The position numbers and the translations under genes were made by a program. The notes beneath the pieces are model-generated. The model ran no database searches, was not told where the DNA came from, and worked only from the letters and a program-made list of their open reading frames with translations. Positions 18,289 to 26,373 of a stretch of 64,000 nucleotides of DNA are shown one piece after another. Each line of letters begins with the position of its first letter. Position 1 is the first letter of the stretch. This stretch comes from Nostoc sp. LEGE 06077 (GTDB lineage Bacteria; Cyanobacteriota; Cyanobacteriia; Cyanobacteriales; Nostocaceae), in NCBI RefSeq assembly GCF_015207705.1, contig NZ_JADEWI010000035.1:1-64000 (forward strand), given 5' to 3'.

Positions 18289-18945
18289 ATGAAGTACAAC
18301 AGCATTGATGATCTTCTGAGAAATAATCAGATATGGGTTGCCCAAAAACTGGCTCTAGAACCAAATTATTTTGAAGAATTATCCAGAGGACAAACACCAC
18401 ATTTTCTCTACATTGGGTGTTCTGATAGTCGTCTGCCTTTAACAAATTTTACCAGTACTGAACCCGGAGAGTTATTTGTCCACCGGAATATTGCTAATCA
18501 AGTTTCTTTAACGGATCTGAACTTTTTAGCCGTTTTAGAATATGCAATTTTACACCTTAAAGTAAAACATATTATCGTTTGTGGTCACTATGATTGCGGA
18601 GGTATAAAAGCAGCGTTAGAATGGCGAACCATTGGAATTATTGATAACTGGGTGAATCCAATTAGAGAACTGTATTTACAGAATAAATCCGAAATTGATA
18701 CCCTACCAACGAGAGTTGAACGTCTGAATCGTTTAGCAGAAATTAATGTGATCGCGCAAGTCAAAAATCTTTATCAAACCTCCATTATGCGCCAAGCACT
18801 TTATGAAAGAACAGCACCTATCGTTCATGGCTGGCTGCTGGATATACGCACTGGGTTAATCAAGGATCTCAATGTTTCAACTGTGCAATGGCAATTGTAC
18901 CCCTGTCCCTTACTTCTAGAGTTGAAACTCTACGCTATCTTATAA
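18289..18945 (+). CDS. Beta-class carbonic anhydrase
   Basis: 218 residues. It catalyses reversible CO2 hydration. The zinc ligands are visible: C44 in the CSDSR motif (with the D46/R48 dyad), H100 and C103 in CGHYDCGG. The EPGELFVHRNIAN segment shaping the active site is intact. There is no signal peptide, so it is cytoplasmic. It lacks the C-terminal extension that targets the carboxysomal beta enzyme CcaA of some cyanobacteria, so a carboxysomal role cannot be assumed. It is a single gene between two unrelated small genes. The ATG at 18289 gives the usual length for the family. Confidence 0.95.
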   Translation: MKYNSIDDLLRNNQIWVAQKLALEPNYFEELSRGQTPHFLYIGCSDSRLPLTNFTSTEPGELFVHRNIANQVSLTDLNFLAVLEYAILHLKVKHIIVCGHYDCGGIKAALEWRTIGIIDNWVNPIRELYLQNKSEIDTLPTRVERLNRLAEINVIAQVKNLYQTSIMRQALYERTAPIVHGWLLDIRTGLIKDLNVSTVQWQLYPCPLLLELKLYAIL

Positions 18946-19119
18946 AGACTCTCAAAGTGAGGCGAGAATCATAGTTTCATCAACCCCTACACCCCAAACC
19001 AATGTTTTTGGGGCAAAACTTAAAAAACCTACATATATCAGGGAAGTTGGAAGAAGTCAATCAGTTACTTGTATAATTTATTTTGTAAAATAAGTTAATG
19101 TAAAATCTTGCCATCTAAT

Positions 19120-19428
19120 ATGATTTTAAATTTTCCTAAACACCAGATATTTTTTTCAGTAAAAGTCATCTCTGTAGTTCTGATTAGTAGCGCAATTAGC
19201 CTAGAATTATGGAATATTTATACTCCTATCAATAAGGGACAAACATTAACTGGGTTAAATATCATCATGTTGCTAGGGAGATTAGCTCTGATAGCCCACT
19301 TTTTAGAAGCAATCATAGCCAGTATTTATGCACATTCAAAAAATAGAATGCCATTAAGATATGGCATTTATACTTTTTTTGTTGGTACCATTGCTTTGCT
19401 AGAACTATTTCGTCAGGAAGATAAATAG
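19120..19428 (+). CDS. Small integral membrane protein
   Basis: About 102 residues from the ATG at 19120 (a TTG at 19108 is also in frame). Three hydrophobic segments are predicted: IFFSVKVISVVLISSAISL, GLNIIMLLGRLALIAHFLEA and the GIYTFFVGTIALLELF stretch. The overall pattern, a short protein with a HFLEA turn and a final helix, is like small conserved membrane proteins of unknown function. The neighbour upstream is the carbonic anhydrase gene on the same strand, 175 bp away. No functional link can be shown. Confidence 0.6.
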   Translation: MILNFPKHQIFFSVKVISVVLISSAISLELWNIYTPINKGQTLTGLNIIMLLGRLALIAHFLEAIIASIYAHSKNRMPLRYGIYTFFVGTIALLELFRQEDK

Positions 19429-19611
19429 CTAGGAGTTACTCCAGAGAAGATATTCCGGCAAAAACCTCTATCATAATCTTGTACAGCATCAATTCTTTAG
19501 GTTTCGATGGCGCGTACTTGCACTATAACTTTTACTGTAAAACTCACGACAAAAAACTAAAGCAATCAGGTATTGAAAACCTTGATTACTTTAGTTGAAG
19601 AATTCAGAAGT

Positions 19612-19743
19612 CAGAATTCAGTAGTCAGAATACAATCAGTGGGGGTCTTCAACCCATTTATTTATCCACCCGCGATGCACTGAGCCGGTCGTTGTGTCGC
19701 ACAGAATTCATACTGAATTCTGGCTCCTGACTACTGAATTCTG
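19612..19743. repeat. MITE-like dispersed inverted repeat
   Basis: Exact 17-bp arms (cagaattcagtagtcag at 19612-19628 and its complement at 19727-19743) enclose about 100 bp. Partial copies of the same words (gaattcagaagtcag, catactgaattctgg) occur nearby. This is a common style of dispersed repeat in Nostoc intergenic DNA. The rest of 19429-19786 holds no supported gene. Confidence 0.55.
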
Positions 19744-19786
19744 TTTGATGATTACAGTCACTTTCTCAAAGTAGCTTCGATTTTTA

Positions 19787-20629
19787 TCATCGAGAAAACT
19801 GCACAAATACCTTATCACCTTTAATCTGAACTGGATATGACTGTAAAGAGATATCAGTAGTCAGACATTGCCCACTATCTAGTTGATATTGAAACCCATG
19901 TGTAGGACAGGTGATAATACCATTTTCTACCTTACTGGTGTCCAGTGGTGATGCGAGATGAGAACAAGCATTGCGGTAACAGGTAATGCGATCGCCTTGT
20001 CGATATAAAATTAACGAATGTCCAGCAACTTTTGTCGCATATATGCCTAAATCTGGTATTTGTTCTACAGTTGCTATTCTCACCCAAGCAGTCGTGATGC
20101 TGGGAGCAAAGGGACTAATTATACCAGTATGACTATTATCTACCGTAGGGCGATCGCCAACTGCAACTACGTTAGTAATTTCTGGACAATAATTTTTGAT
20201 TGTCTGTTCCACTCCCTGAGATAAAGTCAAATGAGAAGCTGGACAACTACTGCAAGTTCCTATTAATTTAACTTCTACAGTATCAGGTGGTTTAAAGGCG
20301 ACTAACTCTATATCTCCATTGTGACTTTTTAGCCCTGGACGTACTTCTTCTAGGGCAGCTTGAATGCGTTGTAATATTGGTGGAAGTGGTGGTTTAACTA
20401 AGTCATGATACAGCAAAACTGCATACACAACCTCATCATCCGCAGCCTGACGCAAAGCTGAAATTGATTCTTGTTTGAGGCTTTTAATCAACCGTGTCAA
20501 TGCTTCTTTATGCAAAGCTTCAATCGCTCGTTTCAGACCGACAGCTACACACCTTTGACTTTCATCCCACTCAGATATAATTGCCTCAAAGCGGTTAATT
20601 TCTTCAACAAATTCTTCGAGGTTTGTCAT
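19787..20629 (-). CDS. NifU-like and Rieske domain protein of the hydrogenase locus
   Basis: 280 residues with two Fe-S modules. A helical N-terminus (1-95) leads to a NifU C-terminal-like domain (about 98-165; GTCSSCPAS carries the CxxC that holds a labile cluster). Then comes a Rieske domain (about 180-278) with ligand motifs CSHLASPLD and CPTHGFQY. It matches the kind of protein encoded at alr0692 in the extended hyp operon of Nostoc PCC 7120, which has been proposed to help cluster assembly of the small hydrogenase subunit HupS. It is the last of four same-strand genes (22214 down to 19787) divergent from hupS. No hyp gene follows. Confidence 0.9.
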   Translation of the reverse strand: MTNLEEFVEEINRFEAIISEWDESQRCVAVGLKRAIEALHKEALTRLIKSLKQESISALRQAADDEVVYAVLLYHDLVKPPLPPILQRIQAALEEVRPGLKSHNGDIELVAFKPPDTVEVKLIGTCSSCPASHLTLSQGVEQTIKNYCPEITNVVAVGDRPTVDNSHTGIISPFAPSITTAWVRIATVEQIPDLGIYATKVAGHSLILYRQGDRITCYRNACSHLASPLDTSKVENGIITCPTHGFQYQLDSGQCLTTDISLQSYPVQIKGDKVFVQFSR

Positions 20630-20678
20630 TAGTTATTAGTCAAGGGTCAATAGTCAATAGTGATTTACAAAGGATGAT

Positions 20679-20903
20679 TTACTTCATTTTGAAATCCTTC
20701 AGCAGAAATGGCATCAGGATACCCGTAATTAAGCTCGATAGAGTTATGGGGATACACAAAGGAATTTCAGCTTGGGCAAGTGCTATTAGTGATAGTAAAC
20801 CAACACTAACGCCAATTGCAGTTTGCTGCACAAAATACATAGGGTCGCGTAATAGCTTACCTTGGAAAAATAACTTAGCCGAAAACCAACCTAACTCAAA
20901 CAT
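20679..20903 (-). CDS. Small membrane protein of the hydrogenase locus
   Basis: 74 residues with two hydrophobic segments (AIGVSVGLLSLIALAQAEIP and the IPITLSSLITGILMPFLL stretch) and a basic end. A strong ribosome binding site (AGGAGGAAAT) precedes the ATG. It starts 8 bp after the stop of the 88-aa membrane protein, so the two are translationally close. It resembles in size and place the small membrane proteins (asr0689/asr0690 type) of the Nostoc extended hyp operon. Function unknown; it may anchor a maturation complex. Confidence 0.75.
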   Translation of the reverse strand: MFELGWFSAKLFFQGKLLRDPMYFVQQTAIGVSVGLLSLIALAQAEIPLCIPITLSSLITGILMPFLLKDFKMK

Positions 20904-20911
20904 ATTTCCTC

Positions 20912-21178
20912 CTAATAATTGTTTAATAGGGTTAATAAAGCAAAACCTAAAAGCATCGCAGGAATCGCCCCAGCCGGAGCAAATAACGCCCCCAACATCG
21001 CTGAGAAAGAATAACCAATATCTTTACCTGCTAATATCATGCCGCCAATTGCACCACCAATCATCGAAATAATTGTTGCGATGACTAACCATACTGTTCC
21101 AGTAACTATATTCAGTTCACTAGATACCATACTCGTGAGAAAATTACTCAGATTAAAATTGCTCAATAACTCACTCAT
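20912..21178 (-). CDS. Small membrane protein of the hydrogenase locus
   Basis: 88 residues. Two hydrophobic helices (TVWLVIATIISMIGGAIGGM and FSAMLGALFAPAGAIPAMLL) are joined by a short loop with AGKDIGY. The ribosome binding site AAGGAAG lies 8 nt before the ATG. It sits between the TPR gene (61 bp upstream) and the 74-aa membrane protein (8 bp downstream), in one apparent operon. It is another member of the gene set that accompanies hyp genes in heterocystous cyanobacteria. No biochemical role is known to me. Confidence 0.75.
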   Translation of the reverse strand: MSELLSNFNLSNFLTSMVSSELNIVTGTVWLVIATIISMIGGAIGGMILAGKDIGYSFSAMLGALFAPAGAIPAMLLGFALLTLLNNY

Positions 21179-21239
21179 GTTTTCTTCCTTAGCGACCTTC
21201 GCGTCCTTTGTGGTTCGTTAATAAATCTAGCCTGTAAGC

Positions 21240-22214
21240 CTAGCTAATAGCCCTAATTTCTCCTTCTACATCTTTTAATGCCTGCAACACTAATTCGGCT
21301 TGTTCTAACTGTTGATGCTCGGTGAAAATTGACCAAGCTTCCTGATAGTAACTACGGGCTTGTAAAAGATTTTGGGGATTACCTAATTCTGGTTGTTCGG
21401 GATAATCCGGTAAGTTGAATAAAGCATTAGCTTTGTTGGAAATTGTGTTAGCATATTCTAAAGGTGTATCTCTGGAATTACGCACCTTTAACGCCTCGTT
21501 ATATGCGGCGATCGCCTTTAAATTATTCTCTACCGGATGAGAACTAACTAAATACTGCAAAGCGTTACCCAAGTTGTTTTGCAGCATCGCATATTCTCTC
21601 GGATGATCAATCAAATTAATATGCTTCAGAGCAACTTCAAATGATTGAACTGCTAACCCCTGACGCAAATATTCCCGTTCTGAAGCCATCGGCATCGAAA
21701 GGTAGGCGATCGCAATATTGTTGTATAAAATTGCGTAATCTTGCGGGTAATCTTCCCAGGTAAACACCCGCAAAGCTTCATGATAAGCCTGGATACTATC
21801 ACTAATTCGGGCTAAGTTATAAGGCGCTAGAGATTGCAACACCAAGCCATAATTCATCTGCGCCTCTGCCACCTCTTCCGGCGTGGCTAACTCTTGTAAA
21901 ATTGGTAATGCCTCTTCATAACCAGCCTTGGCTTGCAGCAGCAATTCTGTATCCGCTTGGGGAATTATCTGTAAAGTCCCAGCCATCCCCACCTGCGCTT
22001 TGGCTTTCAGCAGAGGATATTCCTCACCAGACAGTTCATACGCCCGATAATATAGCCCAACAGCATTCCGCAAATCCTGGGCAGTTTTTGGCTTCTTTTG
22101 AAAACCTTGTGCCATTTCGATGAGCATCTGGATTTTTTCTGCCGTTGTTGCTGACTCCGAAGCGATCGCCGCCATAGCTGCTTTCACCGCCGAATCTGTA
22201 ATGCTAGGTGTCAT
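21240..22214 (-). CDS. TPR protein of the hydrogenase locus
   Basis: 324 residues, almost entirely helical, with tetratricopeptide-like units (AVGLYYRAYELSGEEYPLLK, AYHEALRVF, LQNNLGNALQYL, AIAAYNEALKVR, NPQNLLQARSYYQEAW). This is a protein-protein interaction scaffold. It is the first gene of the minus-strand operon and its promoter should share the 585-bp spacer with hupS. A TPR protein of this kind (alr0691 type) is found in the extended hyp operon of Nostoc and has been proposed to assist HupS maturation. The start at 22214 begins MTPSITDSAVKAAM. Confidence 0.85.
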   Translation of the reverse strand: MTPSITDSAVKAAMAAIASESATTAEKIQMLIEMAQGFQKKPKTAQDLRNAVGLYYRAYELSGEEYPLLKAKAQVGMAGTLQIIPQADTELLLQAKAGYEEALPILQELATPEEVAEAQMNYGLVLQSLAPYNLARISDSIQAYHEALRVFTWEDYPQDYAILYNNIAIAYLSMPMASEREYLRQGLAVQSFEVALKHINLIDHPREYAMLQNNLGNALQYLVSSHPVENNLKAIAAYNEALKVRNSRDTPLEYANTISNKANALFNLPDYPEQPELGNPQNLLQARSYYQEAWSIFTEHQQLEQAELVLQALKDVEGEIRAIS

Positions 22215-22799
22215 AATTATCCTACTCTAGCTATTAAAAGAACTACTCTATCAATGCCCTCAAAATACACAAAAATTACCTCACTACCAAAGGCTTTTAA
22301 AGTATGAAGTATGAAATAAATACACCCATATATTTAGCTGGAAAGCAATTGCTCATGGGTAACTTATTGATGCTGTGGTTTGCAGTGACACATCAAAGCA
22401 TAACTTTTATACTTCAGACTTTATTCCCCAATTTCCTTACTATAAAACACTCTAGTTACAAAATTCTAGAGGGTAATTAACAATATTATTATCAAACTAC
22501 AACACAAAATTCATCATAATTATATTTTGTATCCCTAGCAAACAAAACATATATTGAAAAAGCAAAAATACTTATCTAAATAAACTCTTCTATGTCTGTG
22601 CTTATCTGCATGATATTTTGCAAATAGCCACAAATAATTATTTTTTCTTTAAAAAAATAAAATTTATCTAAAAATACATTATTGTGAAGAATAAACATCA
22701 AAAACAGGTGAGACTCTACAAGCGCCGTAGACGCAAAGCGGCTTGTCGCCAGACATCGCCTGCATCATACCTAATCAAAAATAAACAAACACATAGCCA
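22215..22799. promoter_or_regulatory. Divergent promoter region between hup maturation operon and hupS
   Basis: A 585-bp AT-rich spacer serves two diverging transcripts. I found no canonical GTA-N8-TAC NtcA site; the nearest match, gtatgaaataaatac, has a 9-bp spacer. An imperfect palindrome at 22718-22746 (acaagcgccg to cggcttgt) is a dispersed Nostoc repeat, 54 bp before hupS. Confidence 0.45.
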
Positions 22800-23762
22800 A
22801 TGACTAACGTACTCTGGCTGCAAGGTGGTGCCTGTTCGGGCAACACCATGTCGTTTCTGAATGCCGAAGAACCGACCGTCTGTGACCTCATTGCTGACTT
22901 TGGCATTAAAGTGCTTTGGCATCCTTCTTTGGGGGTAGAACTAGGCAACAACTTACAAACACTGCTGTGGGACTGCATTTTAGGCAAAATACCCCTGGAT
23001 ATTTTGGTATTTGAAGGCAGTGTAGTTAACGCCCCCAACGGCACAGGTGAATGGAATCGTTTTGCCGATCGCCCGATGAAAGATTGGTTAATAGACCTAG
23101 CCCAAGCTGCCAGCTTTATAGTTGCTGTCGGAGATTGTGCCACTTGGGGCGGAATTCCCGCAATGTCTCCCAACCCTAGCGAATCCCAAGGCTTACAATT
23201 TCTCAAACGGCAAGAAGGCGGCTTTTTAGGTAAAGACTTCCGCGCCAAATCTGGCTTACCTGTGATCAATATTCCGGGATGTCCCGCACACCCTGACTGG
23301 ATAACGCAGATATTAGTGGCGATCGCTACCGGACGCATCGGCGATATTGCTTTGGATGAACTCAATCGCCCCCAAACCTTCTTCAACACCTTTACCCAAA
23401 CAGGTTGCACTCGCAACGTCCACTTTGCCTACAAAGCCTCAACCGCCGAATTTGGTCAACGCAAAGGCTGTCTCTTCTACGACTTAGGCTGTCGCGGCCC
23501 CATGACTCATTCATCCTGCAACCGCATCTTGTGGAACCGCGTCTCCTCCAAAACCCGCGCTGGAATGCCATGTTTAGGTTGTACAGAACCAGAATTTCCC
23601 TTCTTTGACCTCAAACCCGGAACTGTATTTAAAACCCAAACCGTCATGGGAGTTCCCAAAGAACTACCACCAGGAGTCAACAAAAAAGACTATGCCCTCC
23701 TGACAATGGTTGCTAAAGATGCAGCACCACCTTGGGCAGAGGAGGATTTTTTCACAGTTTAG
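22800..23762 (+). CDS. hupS: Uptake [NiFe]-hydrogenase small subunit
   Basis: 320 residues. It carries the three Fe-S clusters that move electrons from the active site of HupL. Cysteine ligands are visible in LQGGACSGNT, GDCATWGG, IPGCPAHPDW, CLFYDLGCRGPMTHSSCN and CLGCTEPEFPFF. As in other cyanobacterial HupS proteins there is no Tat signal peptide, so it stays in the cytoplasm, attached to the thylakoid or cytoplasmic membrane by an unknown partner. The enzyme recycles H2 made by nitrogenase, usually in heterocysts. hupL lies downstream but, unusually, a 191-aa gene intervenes. The divergent operon upstream carries likely maturation helpers. Confidence 0.97.
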   Translation: MTNVLWLQGGACSGNTMSFLNAEEPTVCDLIADFGIKVLWHPSLGVELGNNLQTLLWDCILGKIPLDILVFEGSVVNAPNGTGEWNRFADRPMKDWLIDLAQAASFIVAVGDCATWGGIPAMSPNPSESQGLQFLKRQEGGFLGKDFRAKSGLPVINIPGCPAHPDWITQILVAIATGRIGDIALDELNRPQTFFNTFTQTGCTRNVHFAYKASTAEFGQRKGCLFYDLGCRGPMTHSSCNRILWNRVSSKTRAGMPCLGCTEPEFPFFDLKPGTVFKTQTVMGVPKELPPGVNKKDYALLTMVAKDAAPPWAEEDFFTV

Positions 23763-23907
23763 TAATTAATTACAGTGCTTTGGTTGATGAGTTGAGGCGG
23801 TATTTTGAAATTGTTGATTTCAGTGCAAGATTCAATTACGTTGTGATATTTTGTGAGCAAACTACGTATTAGTTGCAACTGTAGTGAAGTCACAAAGGAG
23901 TAAATAT

Positions 23908-24483
23908 ATGGGTGTAGAAAATCTTGATGATGACGAAGATTTATACTGTCATGCGGATCTTGACTGGATGACAATCAAAAGTTCAGATATTAATGCTGTT
24001 GTGAATGCTTTAGAGTTAGAGAATATTCAACAAGAAAGCTTTAGTAATTTCGGGGATACAGCTAATACTTTCGTGTTTCCTACTCAAAATGATTGGATAA
24101 TCATTTTTCATGAGTGGAAACCAAGGGGAAGTTCCGCAGAATATCTGAATGCAATGCAGCAAATAGTCACTGAATTAAGCCAGAAATTTGGTGAGGCGCA
24201 GTCTTTTGCAGCTTACGAAGATGTCATCTACTACGCCCATTGGATACTCGCACAAAATGGCATTTTGATCAGATCATTTGCAAAAGCCGGTGAAACCGAT
24301 CTATTTCGTAATTTTGGAGAAGTGACAGAAGCAGAAAGTTTCATCGACTGGACAGATGCAGAACTATTCCCCGGAATGCCAGAAGTTATCCGACTATCTC
24401 AAAAATGGAGTACAGAACCAATCTTCTCTAACCCTCCAGAGGATGTAGTGGGTGTACTTGGATACAAGCATTTGCAACTTTAA
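23908..24483 (+). CDS. Hypothetical protein between hupS and hupL
   Basis: 191 residues from the ATG at 23908, which has AAGGAG 9 nt upstream; the longer GTG frame from 23884 is not favoured. The protein is acidic and Trp-rich, starting MGVENLDDDEDLYCHADLDW, with QNDWIIIFHEWKPRGSS and IIYYAHW-like aromatic segments later. It looks like a compact cytoplasmic alpha/beta protein with no cofactor motif. I do not recognise the family. It lies in the same direction 145 bp after hupS and 93 bp before hupL, so it is probably co-transcribed with them. Most heterocystous strains have only a non-coding spacer here. Confidence 0.72.
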   Translation: MGVENLDDDEDLYCHADLDWMTIKSSDINAVVNALELENIQQESFSNFGDTANTFVFPTQNDWIIIFHEWKPRGSSAEYLNAMQQIVTELSQKFGEAQSFAAYEDVIYYAHWILAQNGILIRSFAKAGETDLFRNFGEVTEAESFIDWTDAELFPGMPEVIRLSQKWSTEPIFSNPPEDVVGVLGYKHLQL

Positions 24484-24576
24484 GCATCAACGACATCTGA
24501 ATTAATATCTACCGCAACTGCCTCAACTGTCATTACCGCATCACTGACTACATATCAAAGAAAACAGGAGAGGAGA

Positions 24577-26172
24577 ATGGGAAAACAAACATTAGATATA
24601 TCACCCGTCGGGAGAGTCGAGGGTGATTTAGATGTCCGCGTGGAAATCGCTGATGGCTATGTAGTCAACGCCTGGACTCACGCCGAACTATTTCGCGGCT
24701 TTGAAATTATCCTCCGAGGCAAAGACCCCCAAGCCGGATTAATTGTCACACCCCGGATTTGCGGTATCTGTGGCGGTTCTCACCTCACATCTGCATCTTG
24801 GGCGCTAGATACAGCCTGGGGTACAGAAGTGCCACGCAACGCCATCTTAGCCAGAAACCTCGGTCAAATTGTCGAAACTATCCAAAGTATTCCCCGCTAC
24901 TTTTATGGATTGTTCGCCATTGACTTAACAAACAAAAACTACCGTAGTAGTCGCTTCTATGATGAAGCAGTCCGCCGCTTTTCTGCCTTCACCGGGAAAT
25001 CTTACGAACTCGGTGTGACCATTTCCGCCAAACCCGTAGAAATTTACGCCCTCTTAGGTGGACAGTGGCCTCACTCTAGTTACATGGTTCCTGGTGGTGT
25101 GATGTGCGCCCCCACCCTCACAGACATTACCCGCGCCTGGGCAATTTTAGAATATTTCCGTACCAACTGGTTAGAACCAGTATGGTTAGGCTGTTCTTTA
25201 GAACGCTATGAAGAAATTCAAACCTATGATGACTTCATGAACTGGTTAGATGAAGATATCAAACATCGTGAGTCAGATTTAGGCTTCTATTGGCGGATGG
25301 GTCTAGATATTGGTCTAGATAGATATGGCGCTGGTGTTGGTAAATACGTCACTTGGGGATATTTAGCCCATGAGGATAAATACCAAAAGCCGACGATTGA
25401 AGGGCGCAATGCGGCGATGATTATGAAGGGTGGTGTGTATGACAGCTTTACAGATACGCACACATTAATGGATCAGTCCTTCGCCCGCGAGAATCTCACC
25501 CATTCTTGGTACGATGAAGGGACAGCAGATATTCATCCCAGCGATCGCACTACAAAACCCACTGCCAATAATACAAAAGACTTCGAGAATGCCTATTCTT
25601 GGGCGAGTGCAGTTTTACACAAAGACTTCGGACGTTTAGAAGCAGGCCCCTTAGCACGTCAATTAGTAGCTGGCGGTAATCATGGCGAATCTTGGCAACA
25701 TCATGATGGGTTTATTCTTGATGTGTTTAAAAAGACGGGCGGTGCAAATATTCACGTCCGTCAATTAGCCAGACTTCACGAACTAGTGAAATTGTATCGT
25801 CAAGCCGAACATTGCTTGCGTGAATTTGTCTTAAATGACCCTTGGTATATTAAACCGACAGAAAAAGATGGCAAAGGTTGGGGTGCAACTGAAGCGGCGC
25901 GGGGTGCTTTGTGTCACTGGGTAGAAATAGAGGGTGGTAAGATTAAGAATTACCAAGTCATTGCCCCTGGTACTTGGAATATCGGCCCCCGTGACGGTGA
26001 AGGTAAACGCGGCCCCATTGAGGAAGCTTTGATCGGGACACCTATTGAAGATCCTACCGATCCTGTGGAAGTTGGACACGTCGCGCGATCGTTTGATTCG
26101 TGTCTGGTGTGTACAGTCCATGCCCATGATGCGAAGACAGGCGAGGAGTTGGCGCGTTTTCGGACGGCTTAA
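24577..26172 (+). CDS. hupL: Uptake [NiFe]-hydrogenase large subunit
   Basis: 531 residues, complete and uninterrupted. The nickel-binding motifs are RICGICGGSH (C62, C65) near the N-terminus and DSCLVCTVH (C509, C512, H515) near the C-terminus. After H515 a 16-residue tail (AHDAKTGEELARFRTA) should be removed by the endopeptidase HupW after nickel insertion. A strong ribosome binding site (AGGAGAGGAG) precedes the ATG. Unlike Anabaena PCC 7120 vegetative DNA, there is no excision element in the gene. The usual DPC of many group 1 hydrogenases is DSC here, as in other cyanobacterial HupL. Confidence 0.97.
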   Translation: MGKQTLDISPVGRVEGDLDVRVEIADGYVVNAWTHAELFRGFEIILRGKDPQAGLIVTPRICGICGGSHLTSASWALDTAWGTEVPRNAILARNLGQIVETIQSIPRYFYGLFAIDLTNKNYRSSRFYDEAVRRFSAFTGKSYELGVTISAKPVEIYALLGGQWPHSSYMVPGGVMCAPTLTDITRAWAILEYFRTNWLEPVWLGCSLERYEEIQTYDDFMNWLDEDIKHRESDLGFYWRMGLDIGLDRYGAGVGKYVTWGYLAHEDKYQKPTIEGRNAAMIMKGGVYDSFTDTHTLMDQSFARENLTHSWYDEGTADIHPSDRTTKPTANNTKDFENAYSWASAVLHKDFGRLEAGPLARQLVAGGNHGESWQHHDGFILDVFKKTGGANIHVRQLARLHELVKLYRQAEHCLREFVLNDPWYIKPTEKDGKGWGATEAARGALCHWVEIEGGKIKNYQVIAPGTWNIGPRDGEGKRGPIEEALIGTPIEDPTDPVEVGHVARSFDSCLVCTVHAHDAKTGEELARFRTA

Positions 26173-26373
26173 TTGAGAGTAAAAATTAAACGCAGAGTGG
26201 CGCGAAGTCAGCGCGGAGGTACGCGGAGAGTTTTATACGAGTATGGCTAATGGCTAGTTATTTAGTTAGTCATTAGCTTATTGAGTATAATTTCAGGCTT
26301 GAGAATTGCGACGAAAACGTTTAAATGCAAAGGTAAGCAGAGAGTTTCCTATCGTACTTAATTTCTAGTAAAT

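Noticed and set aside
22300-22330. Possible NtcA site upstream of hupS
   Set aside because: The best match gtatgaaataaatac has 9 bp instead of 8 between the half sites, so it is not canonical.
24577-26172. Excision element in hupL as in Anabaena PCC 7120
   Set aside because: The hupL frame is continuous over 531 codons with both nickel motifs, so no element is present.
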